In this document: in pieces, positions 1 through 8,346 of the stretch
How the letters are laid out: each line of letters starts with the position of its first letter
Numbering within the stretch: the first letter of the stretch is position 1
Assembly: GCF_003957295.1 (NCBI RefSeq)
Contig: NZ_RQPJ01000021.1
Location: 294,210 to 358,209 of the forward strand
Source of the DNA: Arenibacter aquaticus
GTDB lineage: Bacteria; Bacteroidota; Bacteroidia; Flavobacteriales; Flavobacteriaceae
Reading direction: 5' to 3'
Length of the DNA: 64,000 nt
The notes under the pieces: model-generated
Database searches by the model: none
Seen by the model: the letters and a program-made list of their open reading frames with translations, nothing else
What the model was told of the DNA's origin: nothing
Made by a program: the position numbers and the translations under genes

Positions 1-602
1 ATTACTACCTCTACTGGAGGTACCCCGCTTATATTGCCAAACATTAATCCGTTTCCCTTATTGGTAGCGGCCATAATTTCTGAAGCGATCAAAACAGAGG
101 AGATCCCGGCAATTTCACTTAAAGACCGTACCGCAGGGTATTTTCCATCGTCATCCCTAATATATTCGAAAGCAATGGCTGTAATTCTCTTTTTGGCCAA
201 TTCCTCAAAATATTTCTTGCTTTGGGTCTTAATCTGTAGGGCAGATATAATAGTAGATTGTGGATTTATTATCTCTATTTCTTGAAGGGTGGGGGGCTCT
301 ACCTTTAAAATAATTGGACAGCCAAAAACTTTTTTGGTGTCCCTAGTTATTTCGGCCCCGGCATTGGTGTAATCAACATCCGAATAATTGGCCCCATCGC
401 CAGCACCAGACTCAATCAAGACCCTATGTCCGTTGGCAGTGATTGCATTCACAGCGTCTGGTGTAAGGCAAATACGCTTTTCCTGGTATTGGTTCTCCTT
501 GGGCAACCCGATAAAAAGTTCCCCTTTTTGTCTAAGGATTTCCAAAGTTTCTTCTTGAGGCAGTAATTGCTGCTTGCTAAAAGGTGAGGGATGTTGGCTC
601 AT
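1..602 (-). CDS. ald: alanine dehydrogenase, N-terminal part (cut by window start)
   Basis: Reading the minus strand from the ATG at 600-602 gives about 200 residues beginning MSQHPSPFSKQQLLPQEE. The frame stays open to the window edge, so the C-terminal half (most of the NAD-binding domain) is missing. The translation has the alanine dehydrogenase / transhydrogenase N-domain signatures: a GLPKE segment, LTPDAV, VLIESGAGDGANYSD, and a VFGCPIILKVEPP stretch. The family oxidatively deaminates L-alanine to pyruvate and ammonia with NAD+, in the cytoplasm. A TAATTTTG box lies about 53 bp upstream, overlapping the 3' end of the membrane-protein gene, so ald probably has its own promoter. The family call is firm. 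Distinguishing Ald from a transhydrogenase alpha subunit would need the missing half. Confidence 0.88.
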   Translation of the reverse strand, partial: MSQHPSPFSKQQLLPQEETLEILRQKGELFIGLPKENQYQEKRICLTPDAVNAITANGHRVLIESGAGDGANYSDVDYTNAGAEITRDTKKVFGCPIILKVEPPTLQEIEIINPQSTIISALQIKTQSKKYFEELAKKRITAIAFEYIRDDDGKYPAVRSLSEIAGISSVLIASEIMAATNKGNGLMFGNISGVPPVEVV

Positions 603-654
603 ATGCTGTAAATCTGTTCGTTACATTTCAACTTATATTGAAACATAGCAAATT

Positions 655-662
655 CAAAATTA
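655..662 (-). promoter_or_regulatory. putative -7 promoter box of ald
   Basis: The minus strand reads TAATTTTG, a perfect match to the Bacteroidota TAnnTTTG element. It lies about 53 bp upstream of the ald ATG and just inside the end of the neighbouring gene. No clear -33 TTG was found at the expected spacing. Confidence 0.5.
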
Positions 663-1217
663 CGATATTTTTTCTTTAGCTATCCCTTCTTTTTTGAAGT
701 GGTCTTTTTGTTGTTTCTCTTTCTCCTTATAAGACTTTATTTCCTTGTCCATTGCTTCCAAATCAATACCTAAAACATGCTTGTCAAATAGTTTCAATCG
801 AATGAAGTAAACAAAGGGTATTACAATCGTCATAATGGGCAATAGCCAGTATAATTCCACCTCGTCCAGAAATCTATCCTCGTATACAACCGATACAATC
901 TGAAAAGCGAACATGGCGATCGGAATAAGTATTACATGATACCACCAATGCTTGCAAGTGAAAAACCAGAGTACTAAAAGTAGCAATGGAACAAATTTGG
1001 CCATAAATAACCACATTACCATGCTTATGCTTTCTTGGTATTTACTTTCGTAGGTAAAAAAGTAAAGGTCCAAGGAGCTATTCATAGGGAAATACTTGTA
1101 AGTATAGAAAATATAGGGGGTTAGGGCTATAATGATGGCCACAATGCTCCCGATGAGAATACTTCTTGACTTCCTTTTTGCGGGTTTGTTGTCAAGATCG
1201 TTATGTAAGTTAGGCAT
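660..1217 (-). CDS. four-helix membrane protein of unknown function
   Basis: 185 residues, with a charged N-terminus followed by hydrophobic segments near residues 20-40, 65-85, 92-110 and 120-140. The cytoplasmic-looking C-terminal tail (about 150-185) is Lys/Glu-rich and probably coiled coil. I do not recognise a named family. The gene sits directly upstream of ald on the same strand, and the ald promoter box overlaps its stop region. The ATG at 1215-1217 is the only reasonable start. The coding call is well supported by composition; the function is unknown. Confidence 0.75.
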   Translation of the reverse strand: MPNLHNDLDNKPAKRKSRSILIGSIVAIIIALTPYIFYTYKYFPMNSSLDLYFFTYESKYQESISMVMWLFMAKFVPLLLLVLWFFTCKHWWYHVILIPIAMFAFQIVSVVYEDRFLDEVELYWLLPIMTIVIPFVYFIRLKLFDKHVLGIDLEAMDKEIKSYKEKEKQQKDHFKKEGIAKEKIS

Positions 1218-1256
1218 GCAAATACTAGTAGAAAATTAATTTACTAGTAGTATAAC

Positions 1257-1289
1257 AAAAAAAAAGGGTTCCTAGTATATAGAAACCCT
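1257..1289 (-). terminator. intrinsic terminator of the small lipoprotein gene
   Basis: On the minus strand an AGGGTTT / AACCCT hairpin with a short AT-rich loop is followed directly by a run of nine T. It lies about 20 bp after the stop of the 62-residue lipoprotein gene. This is a textbook rho-independent terminator. Confidence 0.8.
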
Positions 1290-1310
1290 ATTAATTTTAG
1301 TTCATTTTAA

Positions 1311-1499
1311 CTACCCGTTGGTAGGTACTTTTATTTTGGTCCTGTCAATACCGTTTGCAGGTACTTTTATTTTGGTCCTGTCAATATTTTGTTCGTATAA
1401 AGCATCTTCTTCCGTCGTATTGTCAGGGGAACAAGAAAAGCTTACGAAAGCAAAACAGATTGTAAGTGAAACAGCGAAAAGATTTTTTTTTGTGATCAT
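1311..1499 (-). CDS. small lipoprotein with duplicated C-terminal 12-residue unit
   Basis: 62 residues: a lipoprotein signal peptide (Lys-rich start, hydrophobic core, lipobox FSFSC with Cys at position 23), a short acidic linker, then two copies of IDRTKIKVPxNG ending exactly at the stop codon. After processing, only about 40 residues would be anchored to a membrane. It has its own terminator downstream and a TAGTTTTG box upstream, so it looks monocistronic. Tiny lipoproteins of this general shape are common in Flavobacteriaceae, but I know no assigned function. The frame on the opposite strand over the same bases lacks any recognisable protein features. Confidence 0.7.
   Translation of the reverse strand: MITKKNLFAVSLTICFAFVSFSCSPDNTTEEDALYEQNIDRTKIKVPANGIDRTKIKVPTNG
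1315..1386. repeat. tandem 36-bp direct repeat (two copies)
   Basis: Units 1315-1350 and 1351-1386 match at 34 of 36 positions and are identical over 27 bp in a row. The period is a multiple of three and duplicates 12 residues at the C-terminus of the small lipoprotein. The two differences change Thr to Ala and one synonymous position at most. Confidence 0.9.
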
Positions 1500-1538
1500 G
1501 GTTTAAGATTTTAGGTTAAGATAAAGGGTTAATATCCA

Positions 1539-1546
1539 CAAAACTA
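1539..1546 (-). promoter_or_regulatory. putative -7 box of the small lipoprotein gene
   Basis: The minus strand reads TAGTTTTG (TAnnTTTG), about 40 bp upstream of the ATG. This gives a plausible 5' leader of about 35 bases. No convincing -33 element was seen. Confidence 0.45.
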
Positions 1547-1722
1547 TAAAAAAAATCCACATAGCTTACGTTTCATCGATTAATTTGATCGTTTTGGCGA
1601 AAAAAAGTGGATATCTAGTCAATTTGCTTTTCTGGTAGAACAGTCAAAGGAAGCTGATTTTTTGGGTATAAAAATGGTTAAAAATTGTGGGGCAGATAGG
1701 TAAGGAAGTACTTTATTTGTCT

Positions 1723-2133
1723 CTAGCTCATGCTAAGTTCCCGTGTATTTTCGTCCAGTATTTCAATTTTTATATCCGTCCGGTTTTCTGGCAGTAATCC
1801 TGCTATTTTTTCGGGCCATTCCATAAATACCCACCCGTCAGAAGAGAGGTATTCTTCCAATCCCAGGTCCCAGGCCTCAGTTTCGTCCTCCAGGCGGTAA
1901 AAATCGAAATGATATCCCAAAAAATCACCATTTTCCTTTTCGTATTCATTAACTATTCCAAAGGTAGGGCTGCTACTAGTGTTGCCTCCGCCCAATTCTT
2001 TAACCATAGCCTTGATCAAAGTGGTTTTTCCCGCGCCCATATCCCCATAAAAACAAAGTATTTTATTGGGGGTGTTCGCAATTATCTGCTTGGCTACTCC
2101 CGATATTTGGGAAATGGTATAGGGAACGGTCAT
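1723..2133 (-). CDS. tsaE: tRNA threonylcarbamoyladenosine biosynthesis ATPase TsaE
   Basis: 136 residues, normal for the family. A P-loop GDMGAGKTT spans residues 30-38, followed by TSSSPTFGIVNEY and the HFDFYRL and FMEWPEK signatures of TsaE/YjeE. TsaE is the ATPase that drives the TsaB-TsaD complex in making the t6A37 modification of ANN-decoding tRNAs. It lies downstream of porX on the same strand, 164 bp from it. Co-occurrence of tsaE, porX and ald in this order is, to my knowledge, usual in Flavobacteria. Confidence 0.95.
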   Translation of the reverse strand: MTVPYTISQISGVAKQIIANTPNKILCFYGDMGAGKTTLIKAMVKELGGGNTSSSPTFGIVNEYEKENGDFLGYHFDFYRLEDETEAWDLGLEEYLSSDGWVFMEWPEKIAGLLPENRTDIKIEILDENTRELSMS

Positions 2134-2297
2134 CTGTTTTACTTTAATAATTCGCGCAATTTAAATCCAATTTGTCAAAAATTAAAATCCTAGTTGTTGG
2201 ATATATGTTTTTTTATACCGCAAATAGGATCCTTATGGGATATTGCTAGGAAAGCCTAAGTGAAGCAAAATCAATCTTTGGGCAGTGGGGCTTATTT

Positions 2298-3842
2298 TTA
2301 CCTGGCCTCCAATACAGCAAAGGGTATAATCATTTCCTCCATGGATACACCTCCATGTTGGTATGTATTTCTATAATAGCTTACATAGTGATTGTAATTA
2401 TTGGGATATGCAAAGAACAAGTCGTTCTTGGCAAAAATATAGGAGCTGCTTACATTTATATTAGGCAGGAATATTTTTTTGGGGTCCTTGGTGGCCAACA
2501 CATCTTTTTCTTCATAGGTTAGGCTCCTTCCTGTTTTATAGCGCAGGTTTAGACTGGTTTCTTTGTCCCCGATAACTTTTGAGGGTTGTTTAACGTTTAT
2601 GGTGCCATGGTCTGTGGTGATTATTAATTTTAGGCCCAAGCCTTGAGCTTGTTGTATTATTTCCAAAAGGGGTGAATTTTTAAACCAGCTCTTTGTTAAG
2701 GACCTATAGGCTTTATCGTTGGCAGCCAATTCTTTTACTACCTCCATTTCCGTTTTGGAATGTGAGAGCATATCTACAAAGTTGTAGACTATGACCGTTA
2801 GATCGTTGTTCTTATGTGTCCTGAAATTCTGGGATAAGTGTCTTCCTTGTTTGATACTGCTAATCTTGTGGTAGTCCCACTTTAGATCTAACCCGAGCCT
2901 TTTTAATTGTGCCTCTAAAAACTCCGCTTCGAACAAATTTTTTCCTCCTTCATCCGTGTCGTTCTTCCACCATTGAGGGTGTTTTTTTTCCATATCCAAG
3001 GGAGTAAGTCCAGAAAATATGGCGTTTCTGGCGTATTGGGTTGCCGTAGGCAAGATACTGTAATATGGGGTCTCCTTCCGTTTCCTATAAAAAGTATTGA
3101 GAGATTCCTCTATGGCCAGCCATTGGTCATATCGCAGGTTATCTATTACTACCAGTAGCGTTTTGCTGTCCTTTAACTCTGGTTTAATTAGTTGGGCAAA
3201 TAGGGTATGCGACATTATAGGGCCATTTTTGTTGCCAAACCAATCAACGTAATTCTTTTCTACAAATTTCCCAAACTGCTGATTGGCTTCAGTTTTTTGG
3301 GATTCCAGTATCTCGAACATGCCTGAATCCTCAATCTCTTCGAGCCGCAACTCCCAGTAAATAAGTTTTTTGTACAGCTCTGCCCATTCCTCATAACTGT
3401 TTACCATAGCCAGTTCCATGGCTATTTTTCTAAACTCTTGCTGATAATTGGCGGTGGTTTTTTCAGAAACTAATCGTGAGTGGTCCAGGTTCTTTTTTAG
3501 GGATAAAAGTATCTGGTTGGGGTTTACGGGTTTAATGAGATAATCGGCTATTTTGGAGCCGATCGCCTCTTCCATAATTAATTCCTCCTCGCTCTTGGTT
3601 ATCATGACAACGGGAAGTGAATTGTTGATGATCTTAATTTCGTTCAATGTTTCCAAACCGGAAATCCCGGGCATGTTTTCGTCCAAAAAAACTATATCAA
3701 TATGCCTCTGTTTTATTTCTTCCAATGCTTCCTGTCCACTGAGGCAGGTAATTACCTGGTAATTTTTACGCTCTAAAAAGAGAATATGCGGTTTTAATAA
3801 ATCTATCTCATCATCTACCCAAAGTATTGTAATCTTGTTCAT
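2298..3842 (-). CDS. porX: PorX: response regulator with PglZ phosphatase-like effector domain
   Basis: 514 residues. The receiver domain (1-120) has the acidic pair D10-D11, phosphoacceptor D54 in FLDENMPG, and K104. A helical linker follows to about residue 220, then an alkaline-phosphatase-superfamily PglZ domain. Candidate metal ligands are all present: D234 (VVIDNLRYD), Thr in the TATQYARNAIFSG segment, D357 and H361 (NFVDMLSHS), D411-H412 (TTDHGT) and H496 (QHGGVSMEEM). PorX works with the sensor PorY to control type IX secretion and gliding in Bacteroidota. It is a phosphodiesterase in Porphyromonas. It is divergent from the HD phosphohydrolase gene, with promoters in the short gap between them. 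The call is certain at family level. Confidence 0.95.
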   Translation of the reverse strand: MNKITILWVDDEIDLLKPHILFLERKNYQVITCLSGQEALEEIKQRHIDIVFLDENMPGISGLETLNEIKIINNSLPVVMITKSEEELIMEEAIGSKIADYLIKPVNPNQILLSLKKNLDHSRLVSEKTTANYQQEFRKIAMELAMVNSYEEWAELYKKLIYWELRLEEIEDSGMFEILESQKTEANQQFGKFVEKNYVDWFGNKNGPIMSHTLFAQLIKPELKDSKTLLVVIDNLRYDQWLAIEESLNTFYRKRKETPYYSILPTATQYARNAIFSGLTPLDMEKKHPQWWKNDTDEGGKNLFEAEFLEAQLKRLGLDLKWDYHKISSIKQGRHLSQNFRTHKNNDLTVIVYNFVDMLSHSKTEMEVVKELAANDKAYRSLTKSWFKNSPLLEIIQQAQGLGLKLIITTDHGTINVKQPSKVIGDKETSLNLRYKTGRSLTYEEKDVLATKDPKKIFLPNINVSSSYIFAKNDLFFAYPNNYNHYVSYYRNTYQHGGVSMEEMIIPFAVLEAR

Positions 3843-3850
3843 TTAGTCCT

Positions 3851-3858
3851 TATATTTG
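3851..3858 (+). promoter_or_regulatory. putative -7 box for the HD phosphohydrolase gene
   Basis: TATATTTG fits TAnnTTTG in the porX / HD-gene divergent gap. It is 22 bp upstream of the TTG at 3880, so the leader would be very short. Confidence 0.5.
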
Positions 3859-3879
3859 TCTGCCTAAAGAAATGTGCTT

Positions 3880-5109
3880 TTGAAAAAATCAAATAAGCTT
3901 AAAATTTTCAATGATCCAATTTACGGATTTATCGGTATACCCAACACACTTATCTTTAATCTAATTGCGGAACCCTGCTTTCAACGACTTAGAAGAATAT
4001 CCCAAATGGGATTGTCTTACTTGGTTTATCCAGGGGCCCATCATACCCGTTTCCATCATGCTCTGGGCAGTATGCACCTGATGCAGCAAGCTATTCAGGC
4101 ATTGCGACAAAAGTCTGTAAAAATCAGTAATGAGGAAGAACAAGGGCTACTTTGTGCAATATTGCTGCATGATATAGGTCACGGACCTTTTTCCCATGCC
4201 ATGGAGCACAGTATAGTAGAGGGGATAAACCACGAGTATATTTCCTTATTGTTTATGGAGAGTTTAAACTTAAAATATAAGGGTAAATTGGATGTTGCTA
4301 TCGCCATATTTAAAGGGGAATACCCAAAAAAGTTTTTAAATCAATTGGTTTCCAGTCAGCTGGATATTGATAGGATGGATTATTTAAAGCGCGATAGTTT
4401 TTATACCGGGGTTGCCGAAGGCAATATTAACTCGGAAAGGCTGGTTACCATGTTGAACGTGGTTAAGGGCGAGTTGGTCGTGGAGGAAAAAGGTATTTAT
4501 TCTGTTGAGAAGTTTTTAATGGCCAGGCGTTTTATGTATTGGCAGGTATATTTGCACAAAACCGGTCTGGTGGCCGAGCAATTATTGATAAAAATCCTAA
4601 AAAGGGCCAAGGAACTTTTGGTAGCGGGGAAAACCATAGAATTTTATGGGGCCCTTCAGTTTTTTATGGAGAATAATATTTCTAAAGAGGATTTTACACA
4701 GGCTAATTTGGAAATGTTTGCCCAATTGGACGATGTGGATATCTTGGCATCTATCAAGGCGTGGCAGAGTCATGACGACTTTGTACTATCGCGACTGTGT
4801 AAAATGATAATCAATAGAAAGTTACTGCACGTTAAGCTAAAAAACAAGCCTTTAAATTCTGAAAAGCTACACAAACACTTTTTGGCTTTTAAGAATAAGT
4901 ATGCACTAACCGATGAGGAAACCGCTTATTTTGTCTTTTCGGGTGAAATAACCAATCAAGCCTATAATGCTCAAAGGCAGAATATTAATATCTTAAGAGC
5001 AAATGGTAGGATTACCGATGTGGCCAAGGCTTCCGATCAACAATATTTAAAAACCTTGTCCCGGACTGTTACCAAATATTATATGTGCTATCCTAAAGTT
5101 TCCGTTTAA
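3880..5109 (+). CDS. HD superfamily phosphohydrolase (dNTPase-like)
   Basis: About 409 residues from the TTG at 3880; the frame also has a GTG at 3874. I prefer the TTG because it gives MKKSNKLKIFNDPIYGF, matching how I recall homologues beginning. The HD metal site is present: His in TRFHHALGS, then LLHDIGHGPFSHAME with the HD pair near residue 98, and a distal Asp in QLDIDRMDYLKRD. The family hydrolyses nucleotides such as dNTPs; the real substrate here is unknown. The gene ends 23 bp before lpxD. An lpxD promoter box lies in that gap, so the two may be only partly co-transcribed. Confidence 0.85.
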   Translation: MKKSNKLKIFNDPIYGFIGIPNTLIFNLIAEPCFQRLRRISQMGLSYLVYPGAHHTRFHHALGSMHLMQQAIQALRQKSVKISNEEEQGLLCAILLHDIGHGPFSHAMEHSIVEGINHEYISLLFMESLNLKYKGKLDVAIAIFKGEYPKKFLNQLVSSQLDIDRMDYLKRDSFYTGVAEGNINSERLVTMLNVVKGELVVEEKGIYSVEKFLMARRFMYWQVYLHKTGLVAEQLLIKILKRAKELLVAGKTIEFYGALQFFMENNISKEDFTQANLEMFAQLDDVDILASIKAWQSHDDFVLSRLCKMIINRKLLHVKLKNKPLNSEKLHKHFLAFKNKYALTDEETAYFVFSGEITNQAYNAQRQNINILRANGRITDVAKASDQQYLKTLSRTVTKYYMCYPKVSV

Positions 5110-5119
5110 CTATTTTTCT

Positions 5120-5127
5120 TACTTTTG
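5120..5127 (+). promoter_or_regulatory. putative -7 box of the lpx operon
   Basis: TACTTTTG (TAnnTTTG) ends only 5 bp before the lpxD ATG at 5133. A transcript started from it would have almost no 5' leader. Confidence 0.5.
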
Positions 5128-5132
5128 TCCCC

Positions 5133-6149
5133 ATGATATTTACTGCAAGTCAAATCGCGGGTATTTTAGAAGGAGATGTCGAGGGCAATCCGGAAATTGC
5201 CGTTCATAAATTGGCGAAGATCGAAGAGGGGGAAAAAGGAGCGTTAACTTTCTTGGCAAATCCGAAGTATACTTCCTTTATATATACAACCAAAGCATCC
5301 GTAACCATAGTTAATAGGGATTTTGTTCCGGACAGAGAATTGGAAACCACCCTTATTAAGGTGGATGATGCCTATAAATCATTTTCAAAGTTATTGGAGT
5401 ATTACAACCAGGTAAAGAATAACAAAGTGGGGATTGAGGAGCCGGTTTATAAATCCGATTCCGCTACCTACGGCAATGATTTTTATCTAGGGGCTTTTTC
5501 TTATTTGGGAAACAATGTCAGTATTGGTGACAATGTTAAGATATATCCAAATGTGTACATTGGAGACAATGTTACCATAGCCAATAATGTAATAATCTTT
5601 GCTGGAGCAAAAATATATTCGGAAACCAAGATTGGGAATAATTGCGTGGTTCATGGTGGGGTTATTTTAGGGGCAGATGGATTTGGGTTTGCGCCAAATG
5701 ATAAGGGTGAATATGTAAAGGTGCCGCAGACCGGAAATGTTATCTTGGAGGATAATGTGGACATTGGTGCTGGTACCACCATAGACAGAGCCACTCTTGG
5801 TTCCACTATTCTTAGGAAAGGGGTTAAATTGGATAATCAAATTCAAATTGCCCATAATGTAGAAATTGGGGAACATACCGTAATTGCGGCCCAAACTGGT
5901 ATTGCAGGATCTACTAAAATTGGTAAGCATTGTATGATTGGCGGTCAGGTGGGAATAGTAGGGCACATTGTCATAGGGGATCGCGTTAGGATACAGGCCC
6001 AGTCCGGTATTGGTAGGAATGTTAAGGACGATGAAGTGCTTCAGGGCTCACCAGCCTTGAATTACGGGGATTACAACAAGTCCTACGTGCATTTTAAGAA
6101 CTTACCGAAAATAATTAATAGATTAGAACATATTGAAAAAAAGGATTGA
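5133..6149 (+). CDS. lpxD: UDP-3-O-(3-hydroxyacyl)glucosamine N-acyltransferase LpxD
   Basis: 338 residues, usual length. The N-terminal LpxD uridine-binding domain (1-100) is followed by a left-handed beta helix of hexapeptide repeats (about 105-290) and a C-terminal helix. GADGFGFA lies at 180-187, and the general base is H241 in IAHN, equivalent to E. coli His239. The enzyme adds the second 3-hydroxyacyl chain to the lipid A precursor in the cytoplasm. Its stop overlaps the possible TTG start of lpxC-fabZ, so translation may be coupled. A second, more diverged LpxD-like gene lies at 8964. Confidence 0.96.
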   Translation: MIFTASQIAGILEGDVEGNPEIAVHKLAKIEEGEKGALTFLANPKYTSFIYTTKASVTIVNRDFVPDRELETTLIKVDDAYKSFSKLLEYYNQVKNNKVGIEEPVYKSDSATYGNDFYLGAFSYLGNNVSIGDNVKIYPNVYIGDNVTIANNVIIFAGAKIYSETKIGNNCVVHGGVILGADGFGFAPNDKGEYVKVPQTGNVILEDNVDIGAGTTIDRATLGSTILRKGVKLDNQIQIAHNVEIGEHTVIAAQTGIAGSTKIGKHCMIGGQVGIVGHIVIGDRVRIQAQSGIGRNVKDDEVLQGSPALNYGDYNKSYVHFKNLPKIINRLEHIEKKD

Positions 6150-7552
6150 CGGTGATTAAAACAGCTACAAAACAACGGACAATTGCAAAGGAAGTGACAC
6201 TAACAGGTGTTGGTTTGCATACAGGGGAAAATGTAACATTGAAGTTTGTTCCTGCCCCGGAGAATTTTGGTTACGCCTTTAAGCGCGTAGACTTGGAGGG
6301 AGAACCCGTCATTGAAGCAGATGCCAATTACGTGGTAAATACCCAAAGGGGAACCAATCTTGAAAAGCGTGGAGTAAAAATACAGACCTCAGAGCATGTG
6401 CTTGCTGCCCTTGTAGGATTGGAAATAGATAACGCACTAATAGAGTTGGACGCCCCAGAACCTCCTATTATGGATGGTTCGTCAAAGTTCTTTGTTGAGG
6501 CGTTGGAGAAAGCGGGTATTGTAGAGCAAGAAGCCCCCAGGGAAGAGTTTGTTGTAAAGGATGTTATCTCCTACAAGGATGAGGAAACCGGAAGTGAAAT
6601 TACTATTATCCCGGCTGATACTTATCAGGTGACCACTATGGTAGATTTTGGTACCAAGGTTTTGGGGACACAAAATGCGAATCTTGAGAATTTAAGCGAT
6701 TTTAAGACCGAGATAGCCGATGCAAGAACTTTTAGCTTTTTGCACGAGTTGGAAATGTTGTTGGAAAACGGTCTGATAAAGGGAGGTGATTTAAACAATG
6801 CTATTGTTTATGTAGATAAGGAGATCTCCGATTCTACCATGAAAAAACTGGAAAAGGCCTTTAATAAGAAAAAATTATCCGTGAAGCCCAACGGTATATT
6901 GGATAACCTAAGCTTGCATCAGCCCAATGAAGCGGCACGGCACAAGTTGTTGGATGTTATAGGAGATCTGGCATTGGCAGGTACCCGGATCAGGGGAAAG
7001 GTTATTGCCAATAAACCTGGTCATTTTGTGAATACCCAGTTCGCCAAAAAATTGTCCAAGATCATAAAAATGGAAAAAAGGAACCATGTTCCTCAGTACG
7101 ATCTTAACAAACCGCCATTGATGGATATCCATCAAATTATGGATATGTTGCCGCATAGGCCACCTTTTTTGTTGATAGATAGGATCTTGGAATTGTCAGA
7201 TGAGCATGTGGTAGGGATGAAGAATGTAACCATGAACGAGCCTTTCTTTGTAGGGCATTTTCCAGGGGCACCGGTAATGCCCGGTGTACTGCAAGTAGAG
7301 GCCATGGCGCAAACAGGAGGAATATTGGTGTTGAGTACCGTTCCCGACCCCGAGAACTACCTGACACTTTTTATGAAAATAGACAATGTAAAGTTTAAGC
7401 AGAAGGTATTGCCAGGCGATACGTTGATTTTCCACTGTAGCTTAATAACCCCTATTAGAAGGGGGATATGTCATATGCAAGCCTACGCTTACGCCAATGG
7501 CAAGTTGGTATGCGAGGCCGAAATGATGGCACAAATAGTTAAAAAGAAATAA
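6146..7552 (+). CDS. lpxC/fabZ: bifunctional UDP-3-O-acyl-GlcNAc deacetylase / 3-hydroxyacyl-ACP dehydratase
   Basis: 468 residues joining two enzymes. The LpxC part (about 8-305) has zinc ligands H84 (TSEHVLAAL), H266 and D270 (RHKLLD) and catalytic H293 (PGHFVN). The FabZ hotdog domain (about 325-468) has the GHFPGAPVMPG motif with H371 and E385. LpxC makes the committed step of lipid A synthesis, and FabZ dehydrates 3-hydroxyacyl-ACP. Both compete for the same acyl pool, so the fusion makes sense, and it is known from Bacteroidota. The start is TTG at 6146 (overlapping the lpxD stop) or GTG at 6152; there is no ATG nearby, and I cannot decide between them. Confidence 0.96.
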   Translation: MTVIKTATKQRTIAKEVTLTGVGLHTGENVTLKFVPAPENFGYAFKRVDLEGEPVIEADANYVVNTQRGTNLEKRGVKIQTSEHVLAALVGLEIDNALIELDAPEPPIMDGSSKFFVEALEKAGIVEQEAPREEFVVKDVISYKDEETGSEITIIPADTYQVTTMVDFGTKVLGTQNANLENLSDFKTEIADARTFSFLHELEMLLENGLIKGGDLNNAIVYVDKEISDSTMKKLEKAFNKKKLSVKPNGILDNLSLHQPNEAARHKLLDVIGDLALAGTRIRGKVIANKPGHFVNTQFAKKLSKIIKMEKRNHVPQYDLNKPPLMDIHQIMDMLPHRPPFLLIDRILELSDEHVVGMKNVTMNEPFFVGHFPGAPVMPGVLQVEAMAQTGGILVLSTVPDPENYLTLFMKIDNVKFKQKVLPGDTLIFHCSLITPIRRGICHMQAYAYANGKLVCEAEMMAQIVKKK

Positions 7553-7555
7553 AGG

Positions 7556-8341
7556 ATGAATCAACCACTGGCTTATATTCACCCAGGAGCTAAAATTTCC
7601 AAAAATGTCGTAGTAGAACCTTTTACCACTATTCATAATAATGTAATTATTGGAGATGGTACTTGGATAGGTTCCAATGTTACCATTATGGAAGGTGCAA
7701 GGATAGGGAAAAACTGTAATATTTTTCCAGGGGCCGTTATATCAGCGCCTCCCCAAGACCTAAAATACGACGGAGAGGACACTACTGTTGTAATTGGTGA
7801 CAATACTACTATTAGGGAATGCGCAACCATACATAAGGGGACTTCCGATAGGATGAAAACCGTTATTGGCGACAATTGCCTTATAATGGCATATTGTCAT
7901 GTGGCCCATGATTGTATTGTAGGGAACAATTGTATTTTTTCCAATAATTCAACCTTGGCAGGACATGTTACCATTGGGGATAATGTTATCTTGGCCGGTT
8001 TGGTTGCAGTGCATCAATTTGTGTCCATTGGACGGCATGCCTTTGTAACCGGAGGGTCCTTGGTACGGAAAGACGTACCCCCATTTGTTAAGGCGGCTAG
8101 GGAGCCTCTATCTTATGTAGGGATCAACTCCGTTGGCTTAAGAAGAAGAGATTTTGAATCCGATAAAATTAGGGAGATTCAGAATATATACAGAATTCTT
8201 TATCAAAAGAACTACAACAATACCCAGGCCGTGCAGATCATTGAGGCAGAAATGGAAGCTACTCCGGAAAGGGATGAGATTTTACAATTTATAAGAGATT
8301 CCCAGAGGGGGATTATGAAAGGATATTTTAGTACAAATTAA
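7556..8341 (+). CDS. lpxA: acyl-ACP--UDP-N-acetylglucosamine O-acyltransferase LpxA
   Basis: 261 residues, normal length, starting 3 bp after the lpxC-fabZ stop. Hexapeptide repeats run from about residue 5 to 185, followed by a helical C-terminal domain with the NSVGLRRRDF signature. APPQDLKY at 64-71 and the catalytic base H118 in CHVAHDC are present. It catalyses the first acylation of UDP-GlcNAc in lipid A synthesis as a homotrimer. The position in the lpxD, lpxC-fabZ, lpxA cassette and tight spacing indicate one operon. Confidence 0.97.
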   Translation: MNQPLAYIHPGAKISKNVVVEPFTTIHNNVIIGDGTWIGSNVTIMEGARIGKNCNIFPGAVISAPPQDLKYDGEDTTVVIGDNTTIRECATIHKGTSDRMKTVIGDNCLIMAYCHVAHDCIVGNNCIFSNNSTLAGHVTIGDNVILAGLVAVHQFVSIGRHAFVTGGSLVRKDVPPFVKAAREPLSYVGINSVGLRRRDFESDKIREIQNIYRILYQKNYNNTQAVQIIEAEMEATPERDEILQFIRDSQRGIMKGYFSTN

Positions 8342-8346
8342 TACAT

